Assembly: GCA_022702545.1 (NCBI GenBank) | Contig: JAHRBC010000005.1 | Location: 1,364,001-1,428,000 of the forward strand | Reading direction: 5' to 3' | From: Phycomyces nitens | Lineage: Eukaryota; Mucoromycota; Mucoromycetes; Mucorales; Phycomycetaceae | Length of the DNA stretch: 64,000 bases | Shown: positions 45,082 to 59,468 of the stretch, piece by piece | How the letters are laid out: each line of letters opens with the position of its first letter | Numbering within the stretch: position 1 is the first letter of the stretch | Notes under the pieces: generated by a model | Seen by the model: only the letters and a program-made list of their open reading frames with translations | Databases searched by the model: none | Told to the model about the DNA's origin: nothing | Program-made: the position numbers and the translations under genes

Positions 45082-46071
45082 AGAGTTCAACTAGCATGAT
45101 CACATAAATGCAATGCTTTCTCTTGCTCCATATCCCAAAGAAGCCCATTGATCTTACAAATATCAAATAACTATTTATCTTTATTATTAGCTAAACTTCT
45201 CTTAAATATATCAATTACATCAATTTGTTTCTTTGTATTAATCAAGTCCATCGCTCATAAGCTTAATGATTCTCTGTACTGGCTTTACATGAAGACTATT
45301 CATAGGAATTCGTTTACTCTGTTAATTACAAACACAATCAACAAAACACAGCTCATAAGTCAAGATTTATGTTACACTGATCGATCTAAATCTCTTTGAG
45401 ATATGCGATACATTGAGTATTCAAGTGGATTATCTACAGAGCCCTCTAGTATTACTCAACGCCAGACTATAGGTCACTCTATTCATGAGCCCGGTAAGAT
45501 ATATTAGATAAGCGTTTTATAAAAAAACGTCGTGTTGTAATGACTATGAGCTGATGAGTTGGAATTGAGGGACTATATATTTTTGACAACTAGTCGACGA
45601 GATTGATATTCTGAGCCTTTGAAAGATGCTTCTTCTTCTTCTTCTTTTTTATTAATAGAGAATACAACTACGAATATCTATACTCTTTAACTAATGATTT
45701 AGACAACACATTTAGACACGTATTCGTCAACAGAGACGTAATGGAAACAAGGGAGGCGAATTGAAACAAGGGGTTCAGATACAAACAATAGGGCAGAATA
45801 CAAACAGTGACAGTGACAGTGACAGAGATATGCTTGTGATTATATATACAAGTTATAGCGGCGCTCTTTGCCCTTTTGACCACAAAACAGTGCATGAGAG
45901 CGAAAACGTCATGTTCGAATCATTAGCGGTTTACGCAAGCTGTAATTTGTTTTATATAAATTGTCTTGTTTTTTTGTTTTTTGTTTTTGCCATCTTTTTT
46001 TCTCATACTTGCTTTTCCAACCATGATTACTATCACTAGAGAACAAGCCATCTGTATTGTTTTATTGTCAG

Positions 46072-47361
46072 CCTTATAATGAGTCAAACGCTTTGAAACT
46101 ATCAAAGTTAATTGACAATGTGGATAATATTGAAATCTGCTATTCTGATGATCCTACCGAGCCAATGCTCATCTGCAAATTAAGAATAAACCAAAACCCC
46201 GTAAAATTCAAGACATATGTCAGCAAAGATGAGATTTTGTCTAAGGCCGAACCTGAACGAACACTTGAAAACAAAATCCTTCTAAGTAAAGTTTACAAAA
46301 AGAAGACATCTGATATATATGGGTGTGTTAATGTTTATAAACTTGTGTCTTTTATATAGCAAATGAACAGCAAGTCATCCAGTTATTAAATACTTGCTTT
46401 CTCCCTAATGATCCGAAAAACGACGAGGTTTATGAAGAGAAGAGCCTTACAAACGGTGATATTTTCGCAATATTATTGAAATACACTGAAGTATTCAATG
46501 ATAAGAGTGCAGAGTCATTTGGAAACTGGTGGTCATCCAAAAAAAAAGTTGATTTTTTGATTTGCAAGCCCAAGAGAAGACGGATTAGTAATTAATCCAT
46601 GATCTCTATCAGGCACTTGCATGTCATAAAAGAAGGCTACTTTGGTAAGATAAGCCAAATAAATGTTTGATAAGAAGATCCAAGAGATTAATTTTCCAAA
46701 AAAAAAACTATATAGCCAAAGTAGTTGAAAAAGATTGTCTTCTTGCTTGGATGACCACCAGGCAAATATCCCCGGACCTTGAAGAAGCAAGGATATACTG
46801 TAGTTGGATATGCCAGAAAGTTGACGAGTGATGAAGACACGGCAACTCGAACAAGACTTCTGAATGCTATGTCCAAGCGCCTGAAGGAGAGATCACTAGT
46901 TGATCGTATTTTTGCATCTTATGCATCTCAATCAAACGCCCAGTTGTCTAAAAGGGATCTCAAGACAGCAATGGAACAATACAAAGATTTGCAGGCAGAG
47001 GGAAACACTCAGGGTAAGCAAATCAGTAACGCATTGTATATATCCAAATTAGTAGATTACTTATTTCGACCGTATAGATATGCTGAGGTTTATCAGCTAG
47101 CACTGACAAAGTCTGCCTAGTCGCATTGGACTATGCTGGTTTGTCAACAAACATCAATGATTTGTATGAATTTGTAAAGTAAGTTGGATAATTCCGAATC
47201 TTTATGAAAGCAGGATAACTCATTAACTATTTGTTTTTGCAACAGGCAACATAATAATCTGGAAATAATAATAATCGATAATATCACAGCTGAAAACAAT
47301 ATATCAGTGTACAAAAGAGATCAGCTGTCGAGTGAACCGGATGCTTCAAAGAAGTTATGAG
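46072..47361 (+). pseudogene. Resolvase-like (serine recombinase-like) gene, interrupted
   Basis: Coding blocks on the plus strand: 46072 to about 46327 (PYNESNALKLSKLIDNVDN), 46362-46540 (NEQQVIQLLNTCFLPNDP, ending FGNWWSSK), then from 46758 (PGKYPRTLKKQGYTVVGYAR) to about 47012, about 47090-47176, and 47246-47361 ending in a stop (SSEPDASKKL). Introns with GT-AG borders join the last three. GYARKLTSDEDTATRTRLL and VCLVALDYAGLSTNINDLY resemble the first strand and the later strand of resolvase-type serine recombinases (GYARVS...), but Leu stands where the catalytic Ser is expected. About 217 bp between 46541 and 46757 interrupt the gene and are bounded by 15-bp inverted repeats. Related multicopy genes in Mucorales are remembered, not checked. 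Confidence 0.5.
46526..46761. repeat. Foldback insertion with 15-bp inverted repeats
   Basis: 46526-46540 (CTGGTGGTCATCCAA) is the perfect reverse complement of 46747-46761. An inner inverted pair (CTACTTTGG / CCAAAGTAG) also occurs. The segment has poly-A runs and stops in all useful frames and separates two halves of a coding region, so it is most simply a small insertion or a local inverted duplication. Confidence 0.7.
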
Positions 47362-47400
47362 TGTAGAAGCAAGCCGGTTCAGCGATCAGCAATCAGCGAT

Positions 47401-47425
47401 CAGCGATTATTTGAACACGACGTTT
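47401..47425 (+). repeat. 25-bp direct repeat, right copy
   Basis: Partner of 44065-44089, located 40 bp after the end of the recombinase-like gene and preceded by short AGCGATC tandem words. The end of the repeat contains ACACGACGTT, also present at 44100 and, inverted, at about 45527. Confidence 0.7.
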
Positions 47426-47724
47426 TGTATCACAATCGATACACTGCTTTTTACACATTCACCGGTCATATTATGAGACATTTGTGAATTAAACTCAGAT
47501 ACCATAAAAATAAATTTTCACCAATAGCGAGAGTGCTTGCGCTATTTTGCATTTAAAATAAACCAATCAACTGTACTTTATCTGTAATATTACAGGACCG
47601 TATATGATATTTATTTAACAATTGTATATCATTGGCTAAAAATTCAGGTTAAAGCTCATTATTTTGGAATATTTGTATTTCTAAAATAATAATTGCGGAA
47701 AAATCTGAATCCTCAAATGTCTCT

Positions 47725-47857
47725 ACTGTTGAAGTGCAAAGTGTACTTATGGCTTGTAACTGCTCCTGAGATGCTAACTTGAGATCATTAGCAAAGAGTG
47801 ACCTGGGGATCGGTTGTGGAGTCTGTGCTTCACTCAGCTGTGGTGTGTATACAACAC
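47725..47857 (+). repeat. LTR-like interspersed repeat, copy 4 (truncated)
   Basis: Shares the right-hand half of the family (GTGTACTTATGGCTTGTAAC to TGTGTATACAACAC) in the same orientation as copy 1; the first 100 bp or so are missing. The most diverged of the four copies. Confidence 0.55.
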
Positions 47858-50300
47858 TGACTTTAAGAGATCCTTGTTTGCTCACTATAGTTTGTACTTG
47901 ATGATGATGTATCTTTACTTTAATTTATAGATTTGAAAGTATAATTTTGGCTAATAATATCCCTACTGATAACAGACTGTTTCCAATATATCGATAAGTA
48001 TCTATGTAAAAAGCATGAGATCCAGCTGTTGTGGTTTTTTAAAGTACTTGAGTTTGTACATAGTAGGTTATAAATATTGAATACAGCGTGAGAGCAATAG
48101 TTCTGGTTAGCCGTCATGGATGTCTTGTATACTCTTATAGACGGGTCTGTGACTAGGCCAGAGAGTATATAAGCATCAACCATGAAGTTTTTTTGGCCAA
48201 TGAATTCTCAATTGTTAGAGGAGTAGGTATGCCTATACTTTGCTTACAGGTCATCTCTAGTTAAACAGCAAGAGATAAATATGGGCTATATATTTGTATG
48301 ATTTATTATTACACGAGTCTTTCTAAAACAAAAACAAAAACTTGATAAATATTAGAGTACATGGTTTAACTCGCTTTAATATTTCTGCCTACAAAAAATT
48401 ACATTGACACCAACAAATATCCTCAATAGTCTGTTGGTGTCTTGTAAGAGTTTTATACATGTAGATTATTTGATTTCCAAAGTTTTCAAGTTAATCAATT
48501 GATAAATTTATCTTTATCTAGTAGCAGAAAGAGAGCTTCACGCTATACAGGCTAACTTGATGCTCGAATAGTGAGATGCCCTAGTATCAATAGCTTATAT
48601 ATATTTTTTGAACCCAGGATAGTGGCGATATTATGGTAACGTTCAATAGATACTTTGACTTGGGAAATATTCATGGCAATCTATTGCAAATGGCAAGATC
48701 TATAAAGTCATTTTTAATAACAATAGGTAATGAATTGGATCATAAGTCTGCACCATTAATAGTAATTGGGTACGGCTTGGAAGGGAACATTAGAGACTTT
48801 ATAGTCTAGTACTTTGTCTATACAATATGCAAGACCCAAGTCAAAGTTGCACAGTCAAACTTGACAAATCTGGTGTCTCATACAGCAGTACTTATAATTC
48901 GAAAACAAGAATTGAGGATACTCAATTCATATATCAATGTGGCGATGTGAATGGTTTATCAAAAAAAAATACCAAAAAGTCTTGTTACTTTTGAGTTTTT
49001 TTTTATTTAAAAGAAGTATCAAGTCAAATGATATCTTGGCCAAGGAATAATGGAAAAGCCATTGGAAACAAGGTGATTAGGGATCAGTAAGAGATCTTTG
49101 TAGAGTAATCTGGCTATTGAATCGATGATTTTTGGTCCAAAAGGAAAAATAGGCCTTGCTTCAAGGTCAATTATAAAATATGATTAGCATCTTGATAAAG
49201 ATGCACAGTGCATGTTTACAGATTGGCTCATTGCATATGCTCTAATACTTTTATATAATAGATACAAATAGCTGCAGTTGGCTCAGTTGTCTTGGTGATC
49301 AAGATGTGGCCATCGTATCTCTCTACATTGCAATCTTTTATATATCCTTGATCATTTATTTGAATAATTTATAAAGACATGAAATATATATATAATGTCT
49401 AAATACACCAAGACACTTTGAGGGGGGGCAAGTATTGATTTCAACAGGGATTTTTTTATGGGTCAAGCGTATATGATAGAAATAAAGATTATACAGAAAC
49501 CCCCCAAAAAATACCTTCTTCTTCATGTCAAAGAAATCCTATAAAAAAGCCTTTTGGTATTTATCAATTATTGCTTGTATCAAAAAAGAGTGTGTGTGTC
49601 ATGCCCTTTTAATGTTTATGCAAAATCAAATAAAATGAACCGTGAGTCTAAAAGGCCCTTTACACCAATTGATATAACAGAATTGTGAGTAGTGAGTTTA
49701 GTAAAAATGTATCATTTCTGGAAATAACTAGAGGCACACAGGTTCTACAATGTAGCATATTTGGAGCATATGCCTATTTATTAAACTGATGTGGAGAGCA
49801 GCACCGTACCTATTATTCTTGAATATATTGGCCAATGTGCTTACTACAGAGCCATTTCAAATGAGCACAAAATGATGTAAAAAAGGGGATTAATAATAAT
49901 AATAATCTTGGTTGGATTTCTAAGTTTTATAGGGTGCAGAGCCTAGTGGCCAAGAGCCTGGAAAAAGAAAAAGAAAAATTACACTTTTGTATCTCTATTG
50001 ATCTAACAAACAATGCAAGACGATGAATATGGCACCGCAGTTCTCTTGCCAACCTTTGTCAATCTTGTATTTCTTCTTTGATTATTATTATTCTGACTTG
50101 ATTGATTGGATAGTTATTTTTAAAGGGTAAAATATATATACATATATATGTATACATGTTGTTCATAGAAGGGGCGTACGGGGATCCCTTTTTTTTATAT
50201 AATTTATTTACCCCTCGTCTCACAGATCTATTCCCCTTCTCTTTCTCTCTCTCTTGGTTTTCTCACAAGTCATTGCTCCATCTCTGCAATCTCATTCCTA
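47858..50300. other. 2.4-kb gene-free region upstream of CHS7
   Basis: A/T-rich with no supported gene. Short open frames (for example 47920-48183 minus) lack domains. The last 130 bp has a CT-rich tract (about 50228-50262) just before the CHS7 ATG, a common fungal promoter or leader feature. Confidence 0.45.
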
Positions 50301-51610
50301 ATGGTAGACATCACCTTTAAATTCGAAGCCTTTAGCTTCAATGGGATCTGCCAGACCGTCGCTCTCAGTCTATGTCCTCTTATTGGCAAATCGAATGGAA
50401 TTGAGCCCGTGTGTTATTCCCGCAACGTTGATCTAGCCGGAAACCTCATCTTTCAGCCTGGTAAACAAGTGTTTAAACTAAAGATGCCTCAGGGATTGCT
50501 AACCAGACATTTATTTATGTATTTATTTACTAACTTATTAATAGCCACATTGATTATTGATGTGGTGGCTATTGTTATGGCAGCCATTATGATTTATCAC
50601 ATCCGGTCAAAATACACAGCTGTCGGTAGGACAAAATCAATGAGTTTTTTTTTTGGTTTGATTTTGTTTCCTTAATCCATATTATTAAATCAGGTCGCAA
50701 GGAGATCGTCATGTTCTTTTATTTGTACATGCTCACAGTATTCCTAGAGATGCTCCTGATCACAGGCATTATCCCCACTTCCTCTCCTGTCTATCCCGTA
50801 AGCAAAATTTTTGTTTTAAGAATAATAATAATTATAATAATAATTATAATAACAGGGCCAACAATTGATTATCTAAATTATATATATATTTATATATAAA
50901 TTAATTAGTGGTTTACGGCCGTCCATCTGGGCATGATGAGTGCCACCTTTTGGTGTCTGTTGGTCAATGGCTTTGTAGGCTTCCAGTTTGCAGAAGACGG
51001 CACACCATTGTCCCTTTGGGTAACTATCAATTGCTCGGTTGGCTGTGTACTTATGGAATCCTAGTCTATCCGCCTCAGTTCATTTGTCATCTTTCTTGTC
51101 GTCGGCTTCATTTCCATTGCTACCTTTCAAAAGATTGGTCCCTTTACATATGAGAACCCTGCTGCCTTGTGGGCATTCTATTTTATAATCAACGGTGTGG
51201 CATTTATTGTCTATGTGATCTCCCAAATCATCCTTGTCGTCAATACTTTAGACGATCGCTGGCCCCTTGGAGACATATTGTTTGGCGCGGCTTTCTTTAT
51301 TGCCGGCCAGGTCCTAATGTACATATTCTCAGTCTTTATTTGCGACCAAGTAAAGCACTATGTGGACGGCATGTTCTTTGGAACAATCTGCTCCCTGCTG
51401 GCTGTCATGATGGTTTACAAGTACTGGGATTCCATTACCAAGGAAGATCTCGAGTTCTCGGTCGGCAGCAAGCAAAATGTCTGGGAAGTCAAGGAGCTCT
51501 TGGGTGAGGACGAACTCTCCCAGTCCTACCAGGGAAACCAGTACAGCCAACAGAACCAATCCTATGGACAGCAATACCACCACCACCAACAGTACGAGCA
51601 TCCTTACTAA
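50301..51610 (+). CDS. CHS7: Chitin synthase export factor Chs7
   Basis: Exons 50301-50460, 50545-50625, 50694-50797, 50909-51019 and 51065-51610; 1002 nt, 333 residues. Chs7 is an ER membrane chaperone needed for exit of class IV chitin synthase (Chs3) and may remain with it as a subunit. The sequence follows the family closely: [19 protein letters not shown] (luminal Cys-containing start), [72 protein letters not shown] and [20 protein letters not shown]. Six to seven membrane segments. The C-terminal tail is Gln/Tyr/His-rich ([12 protein letters not shown]). Complete. Confidence 0.96.
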
Positions 51611-51914
51611 CCCTCTCCCCCTCACACTCAACATCCTCTATTGATCCCATCACACCAGCATCCCCACATTTCCAAGCATCTCCAGGTCGTGTTGTAGTCT
51701 AATAAACCACGACAGATTTATGAGTAAATTAAATAACTTGGCACCCAATGCCATTCATCATCCATTTTTTTTGGCTGCTAAATAATCTATATTTAAATAT
51801 AAATATAAATATAAAATATTCAATATATATTCATATTATCAAAATTTACAAGACTTTTTCTTTCTTTTTTTTAAACTTGTGCGGAATATCAATTCAATTC
51901 CTATACTCCTTTAC
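51611..51914. other. Short intergenic region CHS7-GLO3
   Basis: C-rich then A/T-rich 3' flank of CHS7 and leader of the next gene; no other feature. Confidence 0.4.
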
Positions 51915-53554
51915 ATGCAACCTTCCAAAGAAGAAACAGCAAATACCTTTAGACTGCTCCAGCAGAACAAACACAACAAGGTACTCTTTACAACCCTTGC
52001 AAAAAAAACCACAGGTCCCCTTTTCTTTTTTTTAAAAAGACATATTAACATGTATCGATAAATGTGTATTTCTGTAGACATGTTTTGATTGCCATGCAAA
52101 GGCCCCCACATGGGCATCAATTACTTTTGGTATCTTTATTTGCCAAGACTGTGCTGCAGCCCATCGGAATCTCGGTGCTCATAGTACCTTTGTAAAGTAT
52201 GTTGACAACCAATCCTCCCCCCCTCCTCCTCCTCAGACTTGATCAATCCTTTAGGTGATTGACATTTGTTTTTAGATCAATCCTCTTGGACTCATGGACA
52301 GCCATGCAACTAGAGATGATGAAACATGGTGGCAATCAGGCTGCCAGTGAAGCATTGGGCAGCATGCCCACCAAAGACTGGCTGAAAAAATACAGTAGTA
52401 AAGAGGCCTACAACTACAAACGACAATTATCGATTAAAGCCCACCAGTCCCGGACCAACACACCCATCCAACAAACTGCAGCACCCAAAGATAAAGAGAC
52501 GTTGATAGACCTTAGGCCCTCGAAACCCCAATCCAATAATCTATTGATCGATCTTGACGAGCCCCAAAGCAACCTCTTGATTGACTTTGATGAGCCACCC
52601 AAACCAACAAAAGACACCAATCTCTTGGTGGATATTGACCAGGACAATACTCTGATTGATATTGAGACCCAAAGCAGTGGATATACCTCTTTTGAAAAAG
52701 GCCCAAAGGACAATGATGCCTTTTTTGCAATGTGGGAAAATACAGCAGCCAAGAAGGATGAGAATGAGAATGAGGATGAGGAACAAGTAAAGCAGACTCG
52801 GGCAGCCTATCGTCCCAAACCATCTCAAAAGACACATCAATCTCGGCTGGGTATTCGCAAGAAGCCTCTGGATTCATTTAATTTTGACCAAGAGGAGGAT
52901 CAACACAAAAAGCTAACAGGGCCTACAATTACCACACCCAAAACCACCACAGCAACCACCACAACAACCACTACAGCGATTACCACACCAACCATGATAG
53001 CCACATCTCATGCACCAGCACGTTCATCAAGGCTCGATTACCAACCTCCATCTCCAAAAAAGCCAGAGATGACAAGCAATTTACCTATAGAAACCACATT
53101 TAGAGGTCGGATCGGGGGATTTGGGTATGTACCTCACCCGGAAGACAAGCGGACCCAAGAACAAGAAGCGCCCTTAAGCTCACAACAACCAAAAGACGAA
53201 ACAACGTTTGCCAGAGATCGGTTTGGGAATGCAAAGGCCATTTCATCTGATCAGTATTTTGAAAGAAACCAACATGATCCTAGACGTACGGCCGAAAGTG
53301 CTGCCAAATTAGCACAGTTCCAAGGCGCAACAAGCATTTCGTCTGATCAGTATTTTGGAAAGAGCGATTCTCAAGGGTATAATCGCCCGAGTGGAATGTA
53401 CAGCGCTAGCAACAGTCGACCGATATTCAGACAGTTTATGAGTGCGGCCAGCAAGGGAGCCAACAAGGTCAGTGAATTAATTGATTGGGAATATGATCAA
53501 GTCAAATATATTGATTTGGCTGCTGACAGTTACAACGAGCCTTGTCAGATTTAG
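51915..53554 (+). CDS. GLO3: ArfGAP of the Glo3 / ARFGAP2-3 type
   Basis: Exons 51915-51980, 52078-52196 and 52276-53554; 1464 nt, 487 residues. ArfGAP2/3 proteins stimulate GTP hydrolysis on Arf1 during COPI vesicle formation at the Golgi. The N-terminal zinc finger is complete: [20 protein letters not shown] then [14 protein letters not shown] (C-x2-C-x16-C-x2-C with the Arg finger R in AAHRNLG), followed by [19 protein letters not shown]. The central region has repeated [24 protein letters not shown] segments. The C-terminal half carries two copies of the Glo3 motif ([11 protein letters not shown] and [11 protein letters not shown]), which distinguishes Glo3 from Gcs1-type GAPs. A consensus donor (AG|GTAAGT) two bases past the stop suggests an intron in the 3' untranslated region. 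Confidence 0.93.
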
Positions 53555-54256
53555 AGGTAAGTTAATAGGAGGGTATATATATATTGTCAATGTTCAATGG
53601 TCAATTGAAATCTTATTTTATCTTCTTAGTGAGCCAAGACGAGTTGAGCACGATGATGATGATGATGATATTATTATTATCGACATTCAATGTATTAATC
53701 AACACAACCTACATCATCTTCAATTGTTTCAATGATATATTTTGGATCCCCCTCCCCCCCCCCCCCCCCAAAAAAAAGCCAATAAAATCTATAGTTATGA
53801 TTATGGTCCCCAATTCACCATGTATTTACCGATCAGCCTTTAATTCTTCCAAACATAAATATACACACATATGTATATATGTATATATATATGTGTGATT
53901 CCTGCAGATAATTACTCTGGCTGCATAAATACCATTCGCAGCTCAATTTTATATACTCAATCAATGCAAATCTAGCGTGAAAGAAAGAAAAAATATAATG
54001 GAAATAGATCCATCAAAAGAGGTCTATTTGGTCTAAAGTATCTATCAACTGCGAAAATAAATAATGTATATTATAGACTTTAAGATAAACAACATCAATT
54101 GCATAACTGTTAATAAGATGTATATAAATAGAAAATGAGACTGCATATTCTTAAAGAGCATAATATATATAAAAAAAATATTAAGCCAGATTCTGATTAC
54201 AATTCCTGTCTTGAGAATACGTCTCTTTTCTTCTCGTTATCTCTTATTCACACAAT
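53555..54256. other. Intergenic region GLO3-SSC1 with a poly-C tract
   Basis: Contains a C-run of about 25 nt interrupted once (about 53743-53769) followed by A's, and TATATA/GTATAT runs near 53870. The right part holds the Hsp70 promoter; I looked for a clear array of nGAAn heat-shock units and did not find one. Confidence 0.5.
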
Positions 54257-56882
<2,626 letters not shown>

Positions 56883-57131
56883 ATTATTTTATTATAAGAA
56901 AAAAAGAAGACAAAAAATTCCACCTAGGATATATTTTATTACTGTTTTTTTTTATATGAGAAAAAAAGAAAGAATTTGTTATCTAAAGGAGGTATACAGC
57001 AAAGAGTGAGAATGTACAGAATGCCATGAAGAAGAAAGAAGAAAAGGAAGAAAAGAAGAAGAAAAGAAGATTATAATACAAAGACATTAAGCTTTCATTT
57101 GTTTTTTGGTTTTTGGTTTTGTTTGTATAAT

Positions 57132-58984
57132 TTAATGACCAGAAGAAGTTGCAGAGGGTCCCCAACCATAAGAGCGCTTGACAGCCTCGTTCCAGCCATT
57201 GTACATTGCCTCACGACGCTCGCTGGTGATCTTGGAGTCAAACACCATGCGTCCCTGGGTATTGATGAGCGCAAGTTCATCAAAGGACTTCCAGAAGCCG
57301 GTTGCAAAACCAGCAGCAATGGCTGACCCGAGTGCAGTCATCTCACGCATCTGGGGCCGGTCCACGTGAATGCCAAGCACATCTGCCTGGATTTGCATGC
57401 AGAGATCAGAGTTGGACATTCCGCCGTCAACCTTGAGGGATCTGAGGGGCTTTCCAGACTCTTTATTCATGGCCTCCAGAATGGCGCGCGATTGATAGCA
57501 AACGGCCTCAAACGTGGCTCTGCAAATGTGTTCCAGACGGGTAAACTGAGTCATGCCACAGATGGTGCCTCGGGCATCGTCTCTCCAGTAGGGAGCAAAT
57601 AGCCCGGCAAACGCAGTGACAAAGTAGACCCCGGCAGAGGAGTCGACAGCAGACGCAAGACGATTGAGGTCCAGGGCATCCTTGATGACCCCCAGGTTGT
57701 CTCGGAGCCAGCTAATGGAAGAACCAGCCACTGCAACAGATCCCTCTAGGGCATAGGCTGGGGGGTGGTCGCCGAATTGGTAGGCAACGGTGGTCAAGAG
57801 CCCGTTTTTGGAAATAACAGGCGAGGCTCCAGTGTTGAAAAGCATGAAACAGCCTGTGCCATAGGTGTTCTTGGCATCGCCCACATTGAAGCACTTTTGG
57901 CCAACCAGAGCAGCCTGTTGGTCGCCCAGACAACCGGCAATAGGAACACCCGCAAGAGCACCTTGGTCGACATGGCCGTAGATCTGGGAGGAGGAGACGA
58001 TCTTGGGCATGTGGATCTGGTCAAAATTGAAGAAGCTTTGGAGTGTTAGGGAGGCTTTGGGGGGAATTGAGGACTTACTGTTTGGCCTTGTCGCTCCACT
58101 GGAGGGTGTGAATGTCCATGAGCATAGTACGGCTAGCGTTGGTTACATCGGTTACAAGGATATTGTTCTTTTGTCCTCCCGTCAGATTCTAGAATGCAAA
58201 TAATAAATAAATATATGTATATGTGATGGAGACAATGAGACCCGAGTTGGCAAAAAAATAAAAAATAAAAATAAAAGATATTTGGATGGAAAATGGAAAA
58301 TAGGCGGAGTTGCATGACGGGAAGAAATAGAATATGCTATATAAATAAATAAAATAAAATAGAATAGAATAAAATATAATTAAATTAATATGCTTACGTA
58401 GATTAGCCAGGTGTCGACTGTGCCAAACTGCAGGCGATGCTGCTGCTGGGCCTGCTGAACCACAGGCACATTGTCGAGCAGCCATCTCAGCTTGACGGCC
58501 GAAAAGTAGGTGGTCAAGGGGAGGCCGCAAAGGTGTCTGAGACAGTCGACGCCCTTTGGATCGGTTGCAGCCAGGGCCTTTACAGTCTCGGTCGTACGAG
58601 AATCGCTCCAGACAATGGCGGGATGGAGGGGCTGGCCAGTCAGTCTATCCCAGGTGACGACGGTCTCTCGCTGGTTGGTGATGCCAATGGATGTGATATC
58701 TGACGCCTTGTGGCCGAGGATCTTGAGCTTACTGACGGCGTGCTCAATACAGGTCTTTGCGGTGTCGATGATTTCGTAGGGATCGTGCTCTACCCATCTA
58801 TAGGAATGTTAGGACCCAAGACAGTTGGATTGGAGGCCAATATAGATATATATATATACCCTGGCTGTGGATAGTGCTGCTCCAGCTCCATCTGATGGAA
58901 AGTGACAATCGAGCCATTGTTATCAAACACAACAAAGCGGGTCGAGGTCGTGCCTTGGTCAAGGGCTCCAACGAATTGAGGCAT
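57132..58984 (-). CDS. GUT1: Glycerol kinase
   Basis: Exons 58984-58860, 58797-58398, 58188-58079 and 58035-57132; 1539 nt, 512 residues, the normal FGGY-kinase length. It phosphorylates glycerol to glycerol-3-phosphate with ATP. Motifs: [18 protein letters not shown] (phosphate 1), [79 protein letters not shown], and [19 protein letters not shown] (adenosine site). Complete at both ends. The first intron donor is followed by TATATATA. Convergent with the Hsp70 gene (250-bp gap). Confidence 0.97.
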
Positions 58985-59468
58985 CTAAGGATGGAGTTTG
59001 ATGTCACAAGAAAATTGAAAAATTGATGAAAAGAAGAAGATGTGGATTTTTAGAAATAGAGCAAAATATATAAATAAATAAATAAATTATATTTATATTT
59101 ATATAAATTATATTTATATATGATTTATAGAGTACACAAAGCATAAACTGATTTGTGGAGAATTAGTATCAAACAGTTCATTTCTATTGGTTCCTCACTT
59201 TGCTGCAGAATTCTTTCTGGTCGATAAATATAGAATCCCATACAGAAAATGAGCAAAAAGTCAAAAATACAGCCAGCCAATCGGTGTGTTTGGCTTGCCA
59301 TTTGCAAAATATTGTTATTTTTTTTTGCTTGTAAAGATATCTTTCCAAATAAAGTACCCTAAAATCCGGTACGGCCTTTTTTGTTTTAAAAAACAAAAAA
59401 TTATATTTATGTATTTATATAAAAATGTGTAATATCATTTGTTTCAAATTCAACCAAAAAATCATAAA
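58985..59468. other. Intergenic region GUT1-zinc transporter
   Basis: About 480 bp, A/T-rich with ATTTATAT repeats near 59060-59120. Holds the GUT1 promoter and the 3' flank of the zinc transporter; no gene. Confidence 0.45.
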
